From Streptomyces naganishii JCM 4654 (GTDB taxonomy: Bacteria > Actinomycetota > Actinomycetes > Streptomycetales > Streptomycetaceae), in NCBI RefSeq assembly GCF_014650575.1, contig NZ_BMVF01000003.1, positions 1 through 64,000 of the forward strand: a stretch of 64,000 nt of DNA, in the 5' to 3' direction. The position numbers were made by a program, and so were the translations under genes. Each line of letters starts with the position of its first letter. The stretch's first letter is position 1. This document shows, piece by piece, positions 47,054 through 57,221 of this stretch. Under the pieces are notes generated by a model. It saw only the letters and a list, made by a program, of their open reading frames with translations. It had not been told where the DNA came from and ran no database searches.

Positions 47054-48325
47054 ATGGCCTTGCAGATCAGCGCCACCAACCCGGAGCACCCGGCCCTCCT
47101 GCTCGAACTGCCGTGGGGGACGCCGCTGGAGGAGTGGCCCGAGGAGTACCTCGTGCCGCTGCCCCGCGGCATCTCCCGGCACGTGGTGCGCTACGCCCGC
47201 GCCGGCGAGGAGACCGTCGCCGTCAAGGAGCTCGCCGAGCGGCCGGCGCTGCGCGAGTACGAGCTGCTGCGGGACCTGGACCGGCTGGGCATCCCCGCGG
47301 TGGACGCCCTTGCGGTGGTCACCGGCCGCACCGGCAGCGCGGGCGAGCCCCTGGAACCGGTGCTGATCACACGGCACTTGGGCGGCTCGATGCCGTACCG
47401 CTCCATGTTCGAGACGACGATGCGGCCGGCCACCATGCACCGGCTCATGGACGCGCTCGCCGTGCTGCTGGTGCGGCTGCACCTGGCCGGGTTCGCCTGG
47501 GGCGACTGCTCGCTGTCCAACACGCTCTTCCGGCGCGACGCGGGCGCGTACGCCGCCTATCTGGTGGACGCCGAGACCGGCGAGCTGCACCGTCGGCTGA
47601 GCGACGGCCAGCGCGAGTACGACCTGGACCTCGCCCGGGTGAACATCAGCGGGGAGCTGCTGGACCTGGAGGCCTCGGGCGCGCTGCACCCCTCGGTCGA
47701 CCCGGTCGGGTTCGGCGCGCAGATCTGCGCCCGCTACCGGGGGCTGTGGCAGGAGCTGACCCGCACGTCGGTCTATCCGGCGGGCAAGCACCACTACATC
47801 GAGCGCCGGATACGCCGGCTGAACGACCTCGGCTTCGACGTCGCCGAGATGCAGATCGAGTCCTCCCCGACCGGCGACACGGTCACGTTCGTGCCCAAGG
47901 TCGTCGACGCCGGCCACCACCAGCGGCAGTTGCTCAGGCTGACCGGTCTGGACACCGAGGAGAACCAGGCCCGGCGGCTGCTGACCGACCTGGAGAGCTG
48001 GATGGCGACCCAGGACGACTACGCCCCGGGCGACCCTCCCCCAAGCTCTCGGCTGCGCTCGAGCAGGGGGGACCCCCACGCCGCCCGCCCCGAGGTGCTG
48101 GCCCACCGCTGGGTGCGGGAGGTGTTCCGCCCGGCCGTGCGGGCCGTGCCGCGCGAGCTGCGCGGCGACATGGACCCGGCGGAGCTGTACCACCAGGTGC
48201 TGGAGCACCGGTGGTACCTCTCCGAGCGGGCCCAGCACGACATCGGGCTGGACACGGCCGTGCGGGACTACGTGGACAACATCCTGCCCGCGGCCCGCAG
48301 GACGCCGGAGCCGGCCGGGGACTGA
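47054..48325 (+). CDS. DUF4032 kinase-like protein with in-frame repeat insertion
   Basis: The 423-residue protein of the DUF4032 family has an N-terminal part like small lipopolysaccharide-type kinases (VAVKELAERPALREYELL, GFAWGDCSLSNTLF, YLVDAETGEL: lysine, catalytic-loop Asp and metal-site Asp equivalents). The DUF4032 C-terminus has VDNILPAAR. The function is unknown. A stretch at about residues 328-342 (PPPSSRLRSSRGDPH) comes from a palindromic genomic repeat inserted in frame. Ends 2 bases before the stop of the convergent universal stress gene. Confidence 0.82.
   Translation: MALQISATNPEHPALLLELPWGTPLEEWPEEYLVPLPRGISRHVVRYARAGEETVAVKELAERPALREYELLRDLDRLGIPAVDALAVVTGRTGSAGEPLEPVLITRHLGGSMPYRSMFETTMRPATMHRLMDALAVLLVRLHLAGFAWGDCSLSNTLFRRDAGAYAAYLVDAETGELHRRLSDGQREYDLDLARVNISGELLDLEASGALHPSVDPVGFGAQICARYRGLWQELTRTSVYPAGKHHYIERRIRRLNDLGFDVAEMQIESSPTGDTVTFVPKVVDAGHHQRQLLRLTGLDTEENQARRLLTDLESWMATQDDYAPGDPPPSSRLRSSRGDPHAARPEVLAHRWVREVFRPAVRAVPRELRGDMDPAELYHQVLEHRWYLSERAQHDIGLDTAVRDYVDNILPAARRTPEPAGD
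48034..48079 (+). repeat. Streptomyces palindromic repeat inserted inside DUF4032 gene
   Basis: CCCTCCCCCAAGCTCTCGG, a short centre and CGAGCAGGGGGG-type sequence form an imperfect hairpin. I recognise it as a dispersed repeat very common in Streptomyces genomes, usually intergenic. Here it adds in-frame codons to a surface-exposed part of the protein. Confidence 0.7.
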
Positions 48326-48327
48326 AC

Positions 48328-49200
48328 TCAGGTGTGCGGGACGACCGCCACCGGGCAGCCGGCGTGGTGCAGCATGGCGTGCGCGACGGAGCCGATCCGC
48401 GCGCCCACGGCGGTACGGCGGGCCCGGCGTCCCACGACCAGCAGCTGGGCGTGGCCGGCCGCGGACAGCAGCACCTGCCCGGCGCTGCCCATCTCCACGT
48501 GCTCGACGACGGGGACGGACGGGAAGCGCTCGCGCCACGGCTCCAGCGCGGCGGCCAGCCCCTTCTTCTCGTACGGCTCCAGGCCCCCGGCCTCGTCGAG
48601 GAGGCGCAGCGAGCCGGGGCTGTAGGCGAAGACCGGCGGCAGGGTCCAGGCGCGCACCGCGCGGACGGTGGCGCCGCGGGCGGCGGCCGTCTCGAACGCG
48701 AAGCGCAGGGCCTCGGCGCTGTCCTCGGGGGCGCCGTGCTGGCCGACCACGATCTCCCGGCCGCCGGCCTCCGCCGCCGCCTCGTCCCCGGCCCGCACCA
48801 GGACGACGGGCCGCGCGGACTCCGCGACCACCTGCTGTCCCACGGAGCCGACGAGGAAGCCGACGAGCGCGCCCTGTCCGCGCGAGCCGAGGACCAGCAG
48901 CTCCGCGTCGGCCGCGGCGGCGACCAGCGCCTCGGCGGCCGCGCCTTCCACGACGTCGGTGGTCACCGTCAGCTCGGGGTGCCGCTCGCAGACGGTCCGT
49001 ACGGTCGTGTCGACCGCGGTGCGCACCAGGTCGCGCTGCGCCTCCCGGTCGCCGAGGTCGAAGGCGTCGTGCACCTCGAAGCGCCAGGCGTGCACCACGC
49101 GCAGGGGCAGCCCCCGGCGCACCGCCTCGCGGGCCGCCCAGGAGAGCCCCGCGAGGCTCTCCTGCGATCCGTCCACCCCTGCCGTGACCGGGCGCGTCAT
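48328..49200 (-). CDS. Universal stress protein, tandem UspA domains
   Basis: The 290-residue protein has two Usp domains (about 1-145 and 150-290). The first keeps VDGSQESL and the ATP-binding loop GSRGQGALVGFLVGS; the second has a looser GRRARRTAVGARIGS and ends VAVVPH. It probably binds ATP and responds to stress, starvation or hypoxia. ATG 49200 follows GAGGAGG. It is divergent from the redox-signalling operon at 49422, with 221 bases between, which suggests shared control. Confidence 0.9.
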   Translation of the reverse strand: MTRPVTAGVDGSQESLAGLSWAAREAVRRGLPLRVVHAWRFEVHDAFDLGDREAQRDLVRTAVDTTVRTVCERHPELTVTTDVVEGAAAEALVAAAADAELLVLGSRGQGALVGFLVGSVGQQVVAESARPVVLVRAGDEAAAEAGGREIVVGQHGAPEDSAEALRFAFETAAARGATVRAVRAWTLPPVFAYSPGSLRLLDEAGGLEPYEKKGLAAALEPWRERFPSVPVVEHVEMGSAGQVLLSAAGHAQLLVVGRRARRTAVGARIGSVAHAMLHHAGCPVAVVPHT

Positions 49201-49421
49201 GCCGTCTGCCTCCTCGGGTCGGTCCACATGTGCCGGTCCCAGTCTTCCCCACGCCGCCCGCCCGGTCCGGGAGCACCCCCCGCCACCCCGCCGTCCGCGG
49301 TCGCGGGCGCGGTGCTTTTCGTGAGCGCCGCGGGGCGATCGAACATACGATGGGCGGGAGTCGGCGCGGAGACGACGGGGGCGTGCCGGCCGCCGATCCG
49401 AGTGCTCGGGGTGACTCACAC

Positions 49422-51098
49422 ATGACACAGGTCGCGGAGCCCGCGCGGACCGTCATCATGACCGTGGACGACGATCCGGGGGTCTCCCGCGCCGTGGCCC
49501 GGGATCTGCGGCGGCGCTACGGCCAGTCGTACCGGATCGTGCGCGCGGAGTCCGGCGAGTCGGCGCTCGAGGCCCTGCGCGAGCTGAAGCTGCGCGGCGA
49601 CCTCGTCGCCGTCATCCTCGCCGACTACCGCATGCCGCGGATGAACGGCATCGAGTTCCTCGAGCAGGCCCTGGACGTGTATCCGGGCGCGCGGCGGGTG
49701 CTGCTGACCGCGTACGCGGACACGGGCGCGGCGATCGACGCGATCAACGTCGTCGACCTGGACCACTACCTGCTCAAGCCCTGGGACCCGCCCGAGGAGA
49801 AGCTGTACCCCGTCCTGGACGACCTGCTCCAGGCGTGGCGGCGCAGCGACCACCGTCCGGTGCCGAGCACGAAGGTGGTCGGTCACCGCTGGTCCGCGCG
49901 CTCCTCGGAGGTGCGCGAGTTCCTGGCCCGCAACCAGGTGCCCTACCGCTGGTACTCCTCCGACGAGCCCGAGGGCCGGCGGCTGCTGCTGGCGGCCGGG
50001 CAGGACGGGCAGCGGCTGCCGCTGGTGGTCACGCCGGACGGCACGCCGCTGGTGGAGCCGGAGGCGCCGGAGCTCGCGGCCCGGGTGGGCCTGGCGACCA
50101 CGCCCGCGGCGGACTTCTACGACCTGGTGGTGATCGGCGGCGGTCCGGCCGGACTCGGCGCCGCCGTGTACGGGGCCTCGGAGGGGCTGCGGACGGTGCT
50201 CGTGGAGCGCTCGGCCACCGGCGGCCAGGCGGGCCAGAGCTCGCGCATCGAGAACTACCTGGGTTTCCCGGACGGCGTCTCGGGCGCCCAGCTGACCGAG
50301 CGTGCGCGCCGGCAGGCGGCGAAGTTCGGCGCGGAGATCCTCACCACGCGCGAGGTGACGGGCCTGGAGGTCAACGGCGCGGCGCGCACCGTGCGCTTCT
50401 CGGACGGCTCGGCGGTCGCCGCGCACAGCGTGATCCTGGCGACCGGGGTGTCGTACCGTCAGCTGGCGGCGGAGGGCTGCGCGGACCTCACCGGCTGCGG
50501 GGTGTACTACGGTTCGGCGCTGACCGAGGCGCCGGCCTGCCAGGGCCAGGACGTCTACATCGTCGGCGGCGCCAACTCCGCGGGCCAGGCGGCGATGTAC
50601 CTGTCCCGGGGCGCGAAGTCGGTCACGCTGCTGCTGCGGGGCGCGTCCCTGTCGGCGTCGATGTCGTACTACCTGATCCAGCAGATCGAGGAGGCGCCGA
50701 ACATTCACGTGCGCACCGGCACCGTCGTCGAGTCGGCGCACGGCACGGACCATCTGGAGCAGCTCACGCTGCGGGACACGGCTACGGGCGAGACGGAGCG
50801 CGTGGACGCGCACTGGATGTTCGTGTTCATCGGCGCGGCCCCGCTGACCGACTGGCTGGACGGCACGGTGCTGCGCGACGAGCGCGGGTTCATCCTGGCG
50901 GGGCCGGACCTGACCGCGGACGGGCGGCCGCCCGGTGACTGGGAGCTGGACCGGCCGCCGTACCACCTGGAGACGAACGTCCCGGGCGTGTTCGTGGCGG
51001 GCGACGCGCGCGCGGAGTCCGCCAAGCGCGTCGCCTCCGCCGTCGGAGAGGGAGCCATGGCCGTGATGCTCGTCCACCGGTACCTGGAGCAGTCGTGA
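49422..51098 (+). CDS. Receiver-Trx fold-thioredoxin reductase-like fusion
   Basis: The 558-residue protein has three parts. Residues 1-125 are a response-regulator receiver with VDDDPG, phospho-acceptor D68 in LADYRMPRMNG, LLTAYAD and LLKPWDPP. Residues about 145-220 look like a glutaredoxin/Trx fold (RSSEVREFLARNQVPYRWYS ... LPLVVTPDG) without a CxxC. Residues about 230-558 form a pyridine nucleotide-disulfide oxidoreductase domain with FAD motif LVVIGGGPAGLGAA, IENYLGFP, NADPH motif VYIVGGANSAGQ and VFVAGDARAES. The redox CxxC of thioredoxin reductase is absent; that place reads GCGVYYGSALTEAPAC. It may therefore be a phosphorylation-gated flavin reductase or sensor. ATG 49422 follows GGGGTGA. 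Its stop overlaps the kinase start. Confidence 0.9.
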   Translation: MTQVAEPARTVIMTVDDDPGVSRAVARDLRRRYGQSYRIVRAESGESALEALRELKLRGDLVAVILADYRMPRMNGIEFLEQALDVYPGARRVLLTAYADTGAAIDAINVVDLDHYLLKPWDPPEEKLYPVLDDLLQAWRRSDHRPVPSTKVVGHRWSARSSEVREFLARNQVPYRWYSSDEPEGRRLLLAAGQDGQRLPLVVTPDGTPLVEPEAPELAARVGLATTPAADFYDLVVIGGGPAGLGAAVYGASEGLRTVLVERSATGGQAGQSSRIENYLGFPDGVSGAQLTERARRQAAKFGAEILTTREVTGLEVNGAARTVRFSDGSAVAAHSVILATGVSYRQLAAEGCADLTGCGVYYGSALTEAPACQGQDVYIVGGANSAGQAAMYLSRGAKSVTLLLRGASLSASMSYYLIQQIEEAPNIHVRTGTVVESAHGTDHLEQLTLRDTATGETERVDAHWMFVFIGAAPLTDWLDGTVLRDERGFILAGPDLTADGRPPGDWELDRPPYHLETNVPGVFVAGDARAESAKRVASAVGEGAMAVMLVHRYLEQS

Positions 51099-52591
51099 GC
51101 GGCCGGCCGCTGCCGTGCAGCGCGCAGGAGATCGGGTCGCTGTTCCTGTTCGAGAAGCTGTCCGCCGAGCAGTTGGGCCGGTTGTGCGCGGAGGGCCGGG
51201 TGGAGGGCTTCGAGCCCGGCCCGGTGTACGCGGAGGGCGACCCGGCGACCTGCTTCTACGTGATGCTCGAGGGCACGGTGGTGCTCTCGCGCCGGGTCGG
51301 CGGGGACGACGTGGAGGTGACCCGGACCTCGCAGCGCGGGGTGTACGCGGGCGCGATGCAGGCGTACATCGGGGACCGGGTGCGGCAGGTCTACAACAAC
51401 TCGATGCGGGTGACCGCGCCGACACGGTTCTTCGTGCTGCCGGCGGACACGTTCGCGAGCATCATGCGCGAGTGGTTCCCGATGGCGGTGCACCTTCTGG
51501 AGGGCCTGTTCTTCGGGTCGAAGAACACCCAGGCCGCGATCGGCCAGCGGGAGCGGCTGCTGGCGCTCGGTTCGCTGTCGGCCGGGCTGACGCACGAGCT
51601 CAACAACCCGGCCGCGGCGGCGGTGCGGGCGACGGCGTCCCTGCGGGAGCGGGTGGCGAAGATGCGGCGCAAGCTCGCCGTCATCGCCGGCAGTCCCTTC
51701 TCCCCCGACCAGCTGGCCGGGCTCATCGACATCCAGGAGCGCACGGCCGAGCGGGTCGCCAAGGCGCCCGCGCTGACCCCGCTGGAGGCCGCCGACCGGG
51801 AGGACGCCCTCACCGACTGGCTCGAGGACCACGGCATCGAGCAGGGCTGGCAGCTCGCGCCGACCTTCGTGCAGGCGGGGCTCGACGTGGACTGGCTGGA
51901 GCAGGTCGCGGCGGCGGTGGACGCGGAGATCCTGCCGGGCGCCGTGGGATGGCTCAACTACACGGTGGAGACCGAGCTGCTGATGGACGAGATCGCGGAC
52001 TCCACCACCCGCGTCTCGCACCTGGTGGACGCCGCCAAGCAGTACTCGCAGCTGGACCGCGCCCCCTACCAGGTGGCCGACGTGCACGAACTCCTGGACA
52101 GCACGCTGCTGATGCTGTCGGGCAAGATCGGTTCGCGGATCACGGTGGCCAAGGACTACGACCGCGCGCTGCCGAGGATCCCCTGCTATCCGGCCGAGCT
52201 GAACCAGGTGTGGACCAACCTCATCGACAACGCGGTCTCCGCGATGCGGGACGCCGGCGGCGAGGGCACGCTGACGGTGCGCACCGCGCGGCGGGACGAG
52301 CACCTGCTGGTGGAGTTCGGCGACACCGGGCCGGGGGTGCCCGCCGGGATCCGCGACCGCATCTTCGACCCGTTCTTCACCACCAAGCCGGTCGGCCACG
52401 GCACCGGTCTGGGCCTGGACATCTCCTGGCGGATCGTCGTCAACAAGCACCACGGCACCCTGCGGGTGGAGTCGGTGCCGGGCGACACGCGTTTCCAGGT
52501 CCTGCTGCCGCTGGCCGCGGCGCAGGGGGACGGCCCGGCGCCGGACCCGTCCGCCGACGGCGTCCCGCTCACGTCCGAGGAGCCCGCATGA
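51095..52591 (+). CDS. Histidine kinase with cNMP-binding sensor domain
   Basis: The 498-residue protein has an N-terminal Crp-like cNMP-binding domain (about 10-130: YAEGDPATCFYVMLEGTVVL), then a dimerisation region with H167 in LTHELNNPAAA. A long helical insert follows (about 200-330), then a HATPase domain with LNQVWTNLIDNAVSAM, GDTGPGVP and GHGTGLGLD. There is no membrane segment. It would phosphorylate the receiver of the overlapping upstream gene. GTG 51095 overlaps that gene's stop (GTGA), and its own stop overlaps the next ATG. The ligand could be a cyclic nucleotide or another small molecule. Confidence 0.9.
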   Translation: MSGRPLPCSAQEIGSLFLFEKLSAEQLGRLCAEGRVEGFEPGPVYAEGDPATCFYVMLEGTVVLSRRVGGDDVEVTRTSQRGVYAGAMQAYIGDRVRQVYNNSMRVTAPTRFFVLPADTFASIMREWFPMAVHLLEGLFFGSKNTQAAIGQRERLLALGSLSAGLTHELNNPAAAAVRATASLRERVAKMRRKLAVIAGSPFSPDQLAGLIDIQERTAERVAKAPALTPLEAADREDALTDWLEDHGIEQGWQLAPTFVQAGLDVDWLEQVAAAVDAEILPGAVGWLNYTVETELLMDEIADSTTRVSHLVDAAKQYSQLDRAPYQVADVHELLDSTLLMLSGKIGSRITVAKDYDRALPRIPCYPAELNQVWTNLIDNAVSAMRDAGGEGTLTVRTARRDEHLLVEFGDTGPGVPAGIRDRIFDPFFTTKPVGHGTGLGLDISWRIVVNKHHGTLRVESVPGDTRFQVLLPLAAAQGDGPAPDPSADGVPLTSEEPA

Positions 52592-52965
52592 CCAGTGACC
52601 AGGGAAACGACACAACCGGCCGCACCGACGGAATCGACACCAGTGTGCCGCCGAGCGGCAGCGGCTGCGTGGAGTGCGAGGCGGCGGGCAGCTGGTGGTT
52701 CCACCTGCGCCGCTGCGCCGCGTGCGGCCACATCGGCTGCTGCGACGACTCCCCCGCCAAGCACGCCACCGCCCACTGGCGGGCCACCGGGCATCCGCTG
52801 ATCCGCAGCTACGAGCCGGGCGAGTCCTGGTTCTGGAACTACGACACCGACGAGCTGTACGACTCCGGCCCCGAGCTCGCCCCGCCGGCCTCCCACCCCG
52901 TCGGCCAGCCGGTTCCGGGACCGGCGGGCCGGGTCCCGGCGAACTGGGCGGACACGCTGCGCTGA
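52588..52965 (+). CDS. UBP-type zinc finger protein
   Basis: The 125-residue protein is a single ZnF-UBP domain (GCVECEAAGSWWFHLRRCAA, CGHIGCCDDS, KHATAHWRATGHP) followed by SYEPGESWFWNYDTDEL and a Pro-rich tail. In eukaryotes this finger binds the ubiquitin C-terminus. In bacteria its partner is unknown; a Gly-Gly-like protein tail or a redox-active zinc site are both possible. ATG 52588 has GAGGAG upstream and overlaps the kinase stop. It is the last gene of the three-gene operon, followed by a strong terminator. Confidence 0.9.
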   Translation: MTSDQGNDTTGRTDGIDTSVPPSGSGCVECEAAGSWWFHLRRCAACGHIGCCDDSPAKHATAHWRATGHPLIRSYEPGESWFWNYDTDELYDSGPELAPPASHPVGQPVPGPAGRVPANWADTLR

Positions 52966-52978
52966 GCCCGGCATGAGA

Positions 52979-53002
52979 ATGCCCCGCCCGAGGGCGGGGC
53001 AT
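52979..53002. terminator. Bidirectional terminator
   Basis: ATGCCCCGCCC and GGGCGGGGCAT form a perfect 11-bp inverted repeat around GA, between the convergent stops at 52965 and 53040. It can serve both operons. Confidence 0.65.
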
Positions 53003-53039
53003 CCCCGTGTCAGCGTGGCCGGCCGGCCGTGCGGACGCG

Positions 53040-54830
53040 TCAGTGACGGTCCGCCGGGGTGTTGGCGGCGGTGACGTTGACGGCGGCCCAGGCCCGGTCC
53101 ACCGTCTTGTACTCGGTGCTGCTCGCGCCGTAGAGGTCCTTGGCCGCCTTCAGCGTCGCGACGCGCGCGTCGTGGAAGTCGGTCGTGGAGACCATGTAGC
53201 GGGTCAGCGCCCGGTAGAAGATGGCGGTGGCCTTGGCGCGGCCGATGCCCTTCACCGAAAGGCCGCCGTAGGTGGGCGAGTTGTAGGCGACGCCGCCGAT
53301 GGTCTTCTTGCCGCTGCCCTCGGCGAGCAGGTAGTACGCGTGCGAGGAGACGCCGGAGCCGGCGTGCACCTCGGTGTAGTAGGTGCTGGCAGACCAGTAG
53401 TCGATCGTGCCCTCGAGCTTGTCGAGCGAGGGGTGGTCCAGGCGCCGGAGGAACTTCTGCGCGAGGCCCAGCTTCTCGCCGATCAGGTAGTTCGGCGGGT
53501 TCTTCGGGTTGTTGGCGTAGAACTCGACGTTGGAGCCGAAGATGTCGGCCAGCGACTCGTTCAGCGAGCCGGGCTCGCCGAACTGGTTGCCGTTGGCGTC
53601 CACGTACGTCGGCTCGAGTTTGGCGGTAGCCTCCACGACGCCGTGGGTCAGCTCGTGACCGGTGACGTCGAGGGCGACCAGCGGCTTCTTGAACATCGTG
53701 CCGTCGCCGTCGCCGTACAGCATGCAGTTGCACGTCGGGTCCCAGAACGCGTTCGCGATCTTGTTGCCGAAGTGCACCATGGCCTGGGCGCCCTTGGAGT
53801 TGTTGGCGATCCCCTTGCGACCGAAGGTCTTCTTGTAGAAGTCCAGGGTCTTGGTGATGCCGTACTGGGCGTCCACGGCCGCGCTGGTGCGGCTGGAGAC
53901 CGAGCCGTTGCCCCACTTGTTGGTGGTGCTGGTGATCTTCGTGCCCTTGGAGAAGTTCTCCAGCAGCTTGTTCTTGGCGTCCCGCGTCTCGGTGCCGTAG
54001 CGGGTGGCGTCCTTGAGCAGGAAGCTGGTGCGGGCCGTCTGGGTGGTGGTCAGGGAGACCGTGCCCACGAACAGCGACGAGCCGGAGCCCGTGACGGTGC
54101 GCGGGTAGGTGACGGCGGTGCTGCCGGCGGCCGTGAGGCCGGAGGGCAGCGGCGCGTTGTCCGTGGCGGGGTCGAGCGTCTCGCCGCGCTCGCGCAGGGC
54201 CTCGATCAGCTTCGGGGACAGGAACTCGTCGCTGTCGGGCGTGTTGCTGCGCACCTTGCCGGTGAGGGCGTCGACGACGACGGTCCGCGAGCCCCCGCTC
54301 TCGGTGGTGGCGCTGCCCGTGACCTGCACCTGGTAGGCGAGGGCGGAGGCGCCGCCGCGGGCGTCGACCACGAGGTGGGCGGTGCCCGCGTCGCCCTTGG
54401 CGACGGAGGCGGCCTTGGCCGCGGCCTGCTCGGGCGTCAGCTTGGCCTTGGTGGTGGCCGGTTCGACGTCGTGGCCGGCGGCCCGGGTGACACCGGTGTA
54501 GGCCAGGCCGTGGTCGAGGTGGACGACGAGGTCGCCGCCGAGGACCGGCATGCCCTGGTGGGTGCGTATGAAGCGGACGTGGCGCGCGCCCTCGGGGTCG
54601 AGCATGACGTCCTGGGCCCGCAGGTCGTCCCCCTGACCGACGCCGGTCTGCGAGGCGTGGGCGAAGGCGGCCGCGCGGGCGGCCTGCACGACGGGGGCGG
54701 CGGCGGACGTGGCCGCCGCTGCGCTGTCCGGTCCCGCGCCGGGAAGGGCGAGCGCCGTGCCGGCCAGCCCCGTGGCGGCCGTCGCCACCGCGACGGCGAC
54801 CGCCACGGTGCGTATGTGGGGTCTGTGCAC
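53040..54830 (-). CDS. Secreted M4-family neutral metalloprotease
   Basis: The 596-residue preproenzyme has a signal peptide (HRPHIRTVAVAVAVATAATGLAGTALA), an FTP/PepSY propeptide, and a thermolysin-like domain with zinc site VTGHELTHGV and the third ligand in NESLADIFG. The C-terminal helical domain includes GSGVSSHAYYLLAEG and GIGRAKATAIFYRAL. It degrades extracellular protein after propeptide removal. GTG 54830 has GAAGGA about 11 bases upstream; starts further upstream would precede the signal peptide with polar sequence. It is divergent from a secreted serine hydrolase gene. Confidence 0.93.
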   Translation of the reverse strand: MHRPHIRTVAVAVAVATAATGLAGTALALPGAGPDSAAAATSAAAPVVQAARAAAFAHASQTGVGQGDDLRAQDVMLDPEGARHVRFIRTHQGMPVLGGDLVVHLDHGLAYTGVTRAAGHDVEPATTKAKLTPEQAAAKAASVAKGDAGTAHLVVDARGGASALAYQVQVTGSATTESGGSRTVVVDALTGKVRSNTPDSDEFLSPKLIEALRERGETLDPATDNAPLPSGLTAAGSTAVTYPRTVTGSGSSLFVGTVSLTTTQTARTSFLLKDATRYGTETRDAKNKLLENFSKGTKITSTTNKWGNGSVSSRTSAAVDAQYGITKTLDFYKKTFGRKGIANNSKGAQAMVHFGNKIANAFWDPTCNCMLYGDGDGTMFKKPLVALDVTGHELTHGVVEATAKLEPTYVDANGNQFGEPGSLNESLADIFGSNVEFYANNPKNPPNYLIGEKLGLAQKFLRRLDHPSLDKLEGTIDYWSASTYYTEVHAGSGVSSHAYYLLAEGSGKKTIGGVAYNSPTYGGLSVKGIGRAKATAIFYRALTRYMVSTTDFHDARVATLKAAKDLYGASSTEYKTVDRAWAAVNVTAANTPADRH

Positions 54831-56394
<1,564 letters not shown>

Positions 56395-56432
56395 TCTTGG
56401 CGGAACGGGCCCCTCCGGGCCACGATGCCCGC

Positions 56433-57110
56433 ATGAAGGGTGATCTCTTTTCCAGCGAGCACGTGGTGGGGCCCGCGACCGCGCCGGGCATGTCCGTCGA
56501 GAACGCCAAGTGCCTGAAGTACACGGTGAACGGCGAGATGTTCGCCCGCCAGGGCTCGATGGTGGCCTTCCGGGGCAGCCTCCAGTTCGAGCGCAAGGGC
56601 CAGGGCGTGGGCGGCATGCTCAAGCGCGCGGTCACCGGGGAGGGGCTGCCGCTGATGGCCGTGCGCGGGCAGGGCGAGGCCTGGTTCGCGCACGAGGCGC
56701 AGAATTGTTTCGTGGTGGACCTCGAAGCCGGGGACGAGTTCACCGTCAACGGACGCAACGTGCTGTGCTTCGACTCCTCGCTGTCCTACGCGATCAGGAC
56801 GGTGAAGGGGTCGGGCATAGCGGGTGGCGGGCTGTTCAACAGCGTGTTCACCGGGCAGGGGCGGCTGGGCCTGGTCTGCGAGGGCAACCCGCTCGTCATA
56901 CCGGTCAGCCCGCAGCAACCGGTGTACGTGGACACCGACGCGGTGGTGGGCTGGACGGCCCGGCTGCGGACCTCGCTGCACCGCTCGCAGTCGATCGGCT
57001 CGATGCTGCGCGGGGGTTCCGGCGAGGCGGTTCAGCTGATGCTCCAGGGCGAGGGGTACGCCGTCGTCCGGCCGAGTGAGGCGACACCGCACAAACCCCA
57101 GCAGAACTGA
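56433..57110 (+). CDS. AIM24-family protein
   Basis: The 225-residue protein is of the AIM24/TTHA0068 beta-prism family: VENAKCLKYTVNGEMFARQGSMVAFRGSL, LMAVRGQGEAWFAH and NSVFTGQGRLGLVCEG. The function is unknown in bacteria; the mitochondrial relative organises inner membrane complexes. ATG 56433 is preceded by a weak site. It is separated from the serine hydrolase by 38 bases, possibly on the same transcript. Confidence 0.85.
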   Translation: MKGDLFSSEHVVGPATAPGMSVENAKCLKYTVNGEMFARQGSMVAFRGSLQFERKGQGVGGMLKRAVTGEGLPLMAVRGQGEAWFAHEAQNCFVVDLEAGDEFTVNGRNVLCFDSSLSYAIRTVKGSGIAGGGLFNSVFTGQGRLGLVCEGNPLVIPVSPQQPVYVDTDAVVGWTARLRTSLHRSQSIGSMLRGGSGEAVQLMLQGEGYAVVRPSEATPHKPQQN

Positions 57111-57193
57111 GGGAGTTGACGCCCGGCCCGAGGTGATCCGCGTCGCACGGGCAACCCCGGCGGCCGTATCCCCGTCCTGCTATGCACATCATG

Positions 57194-57210
57194 TATACGC
57201 GTTGTGTATA
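57194..57210. promoter_or_regulatory. Inverted repeat at the start of the TPR-prenyltransferase operon
   Basis: TATAC and GTATA are separated by 7 bases. The right arm touches the ribosome site of the TPR gene, and ATGTATAC resembles an A/T-rich -10. A repressor bound here could block both transcription and translation. Confidence 0.4.
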
Positions 57211-57221
57211 GGAAGGCACGC

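Noticed and set aside
49337..49352. TCGAACATACGAT as a second SOS box before the redox operon
   Set aside because: Only the left half matches; the right half lacks GTTC. It could still be a -10 region.
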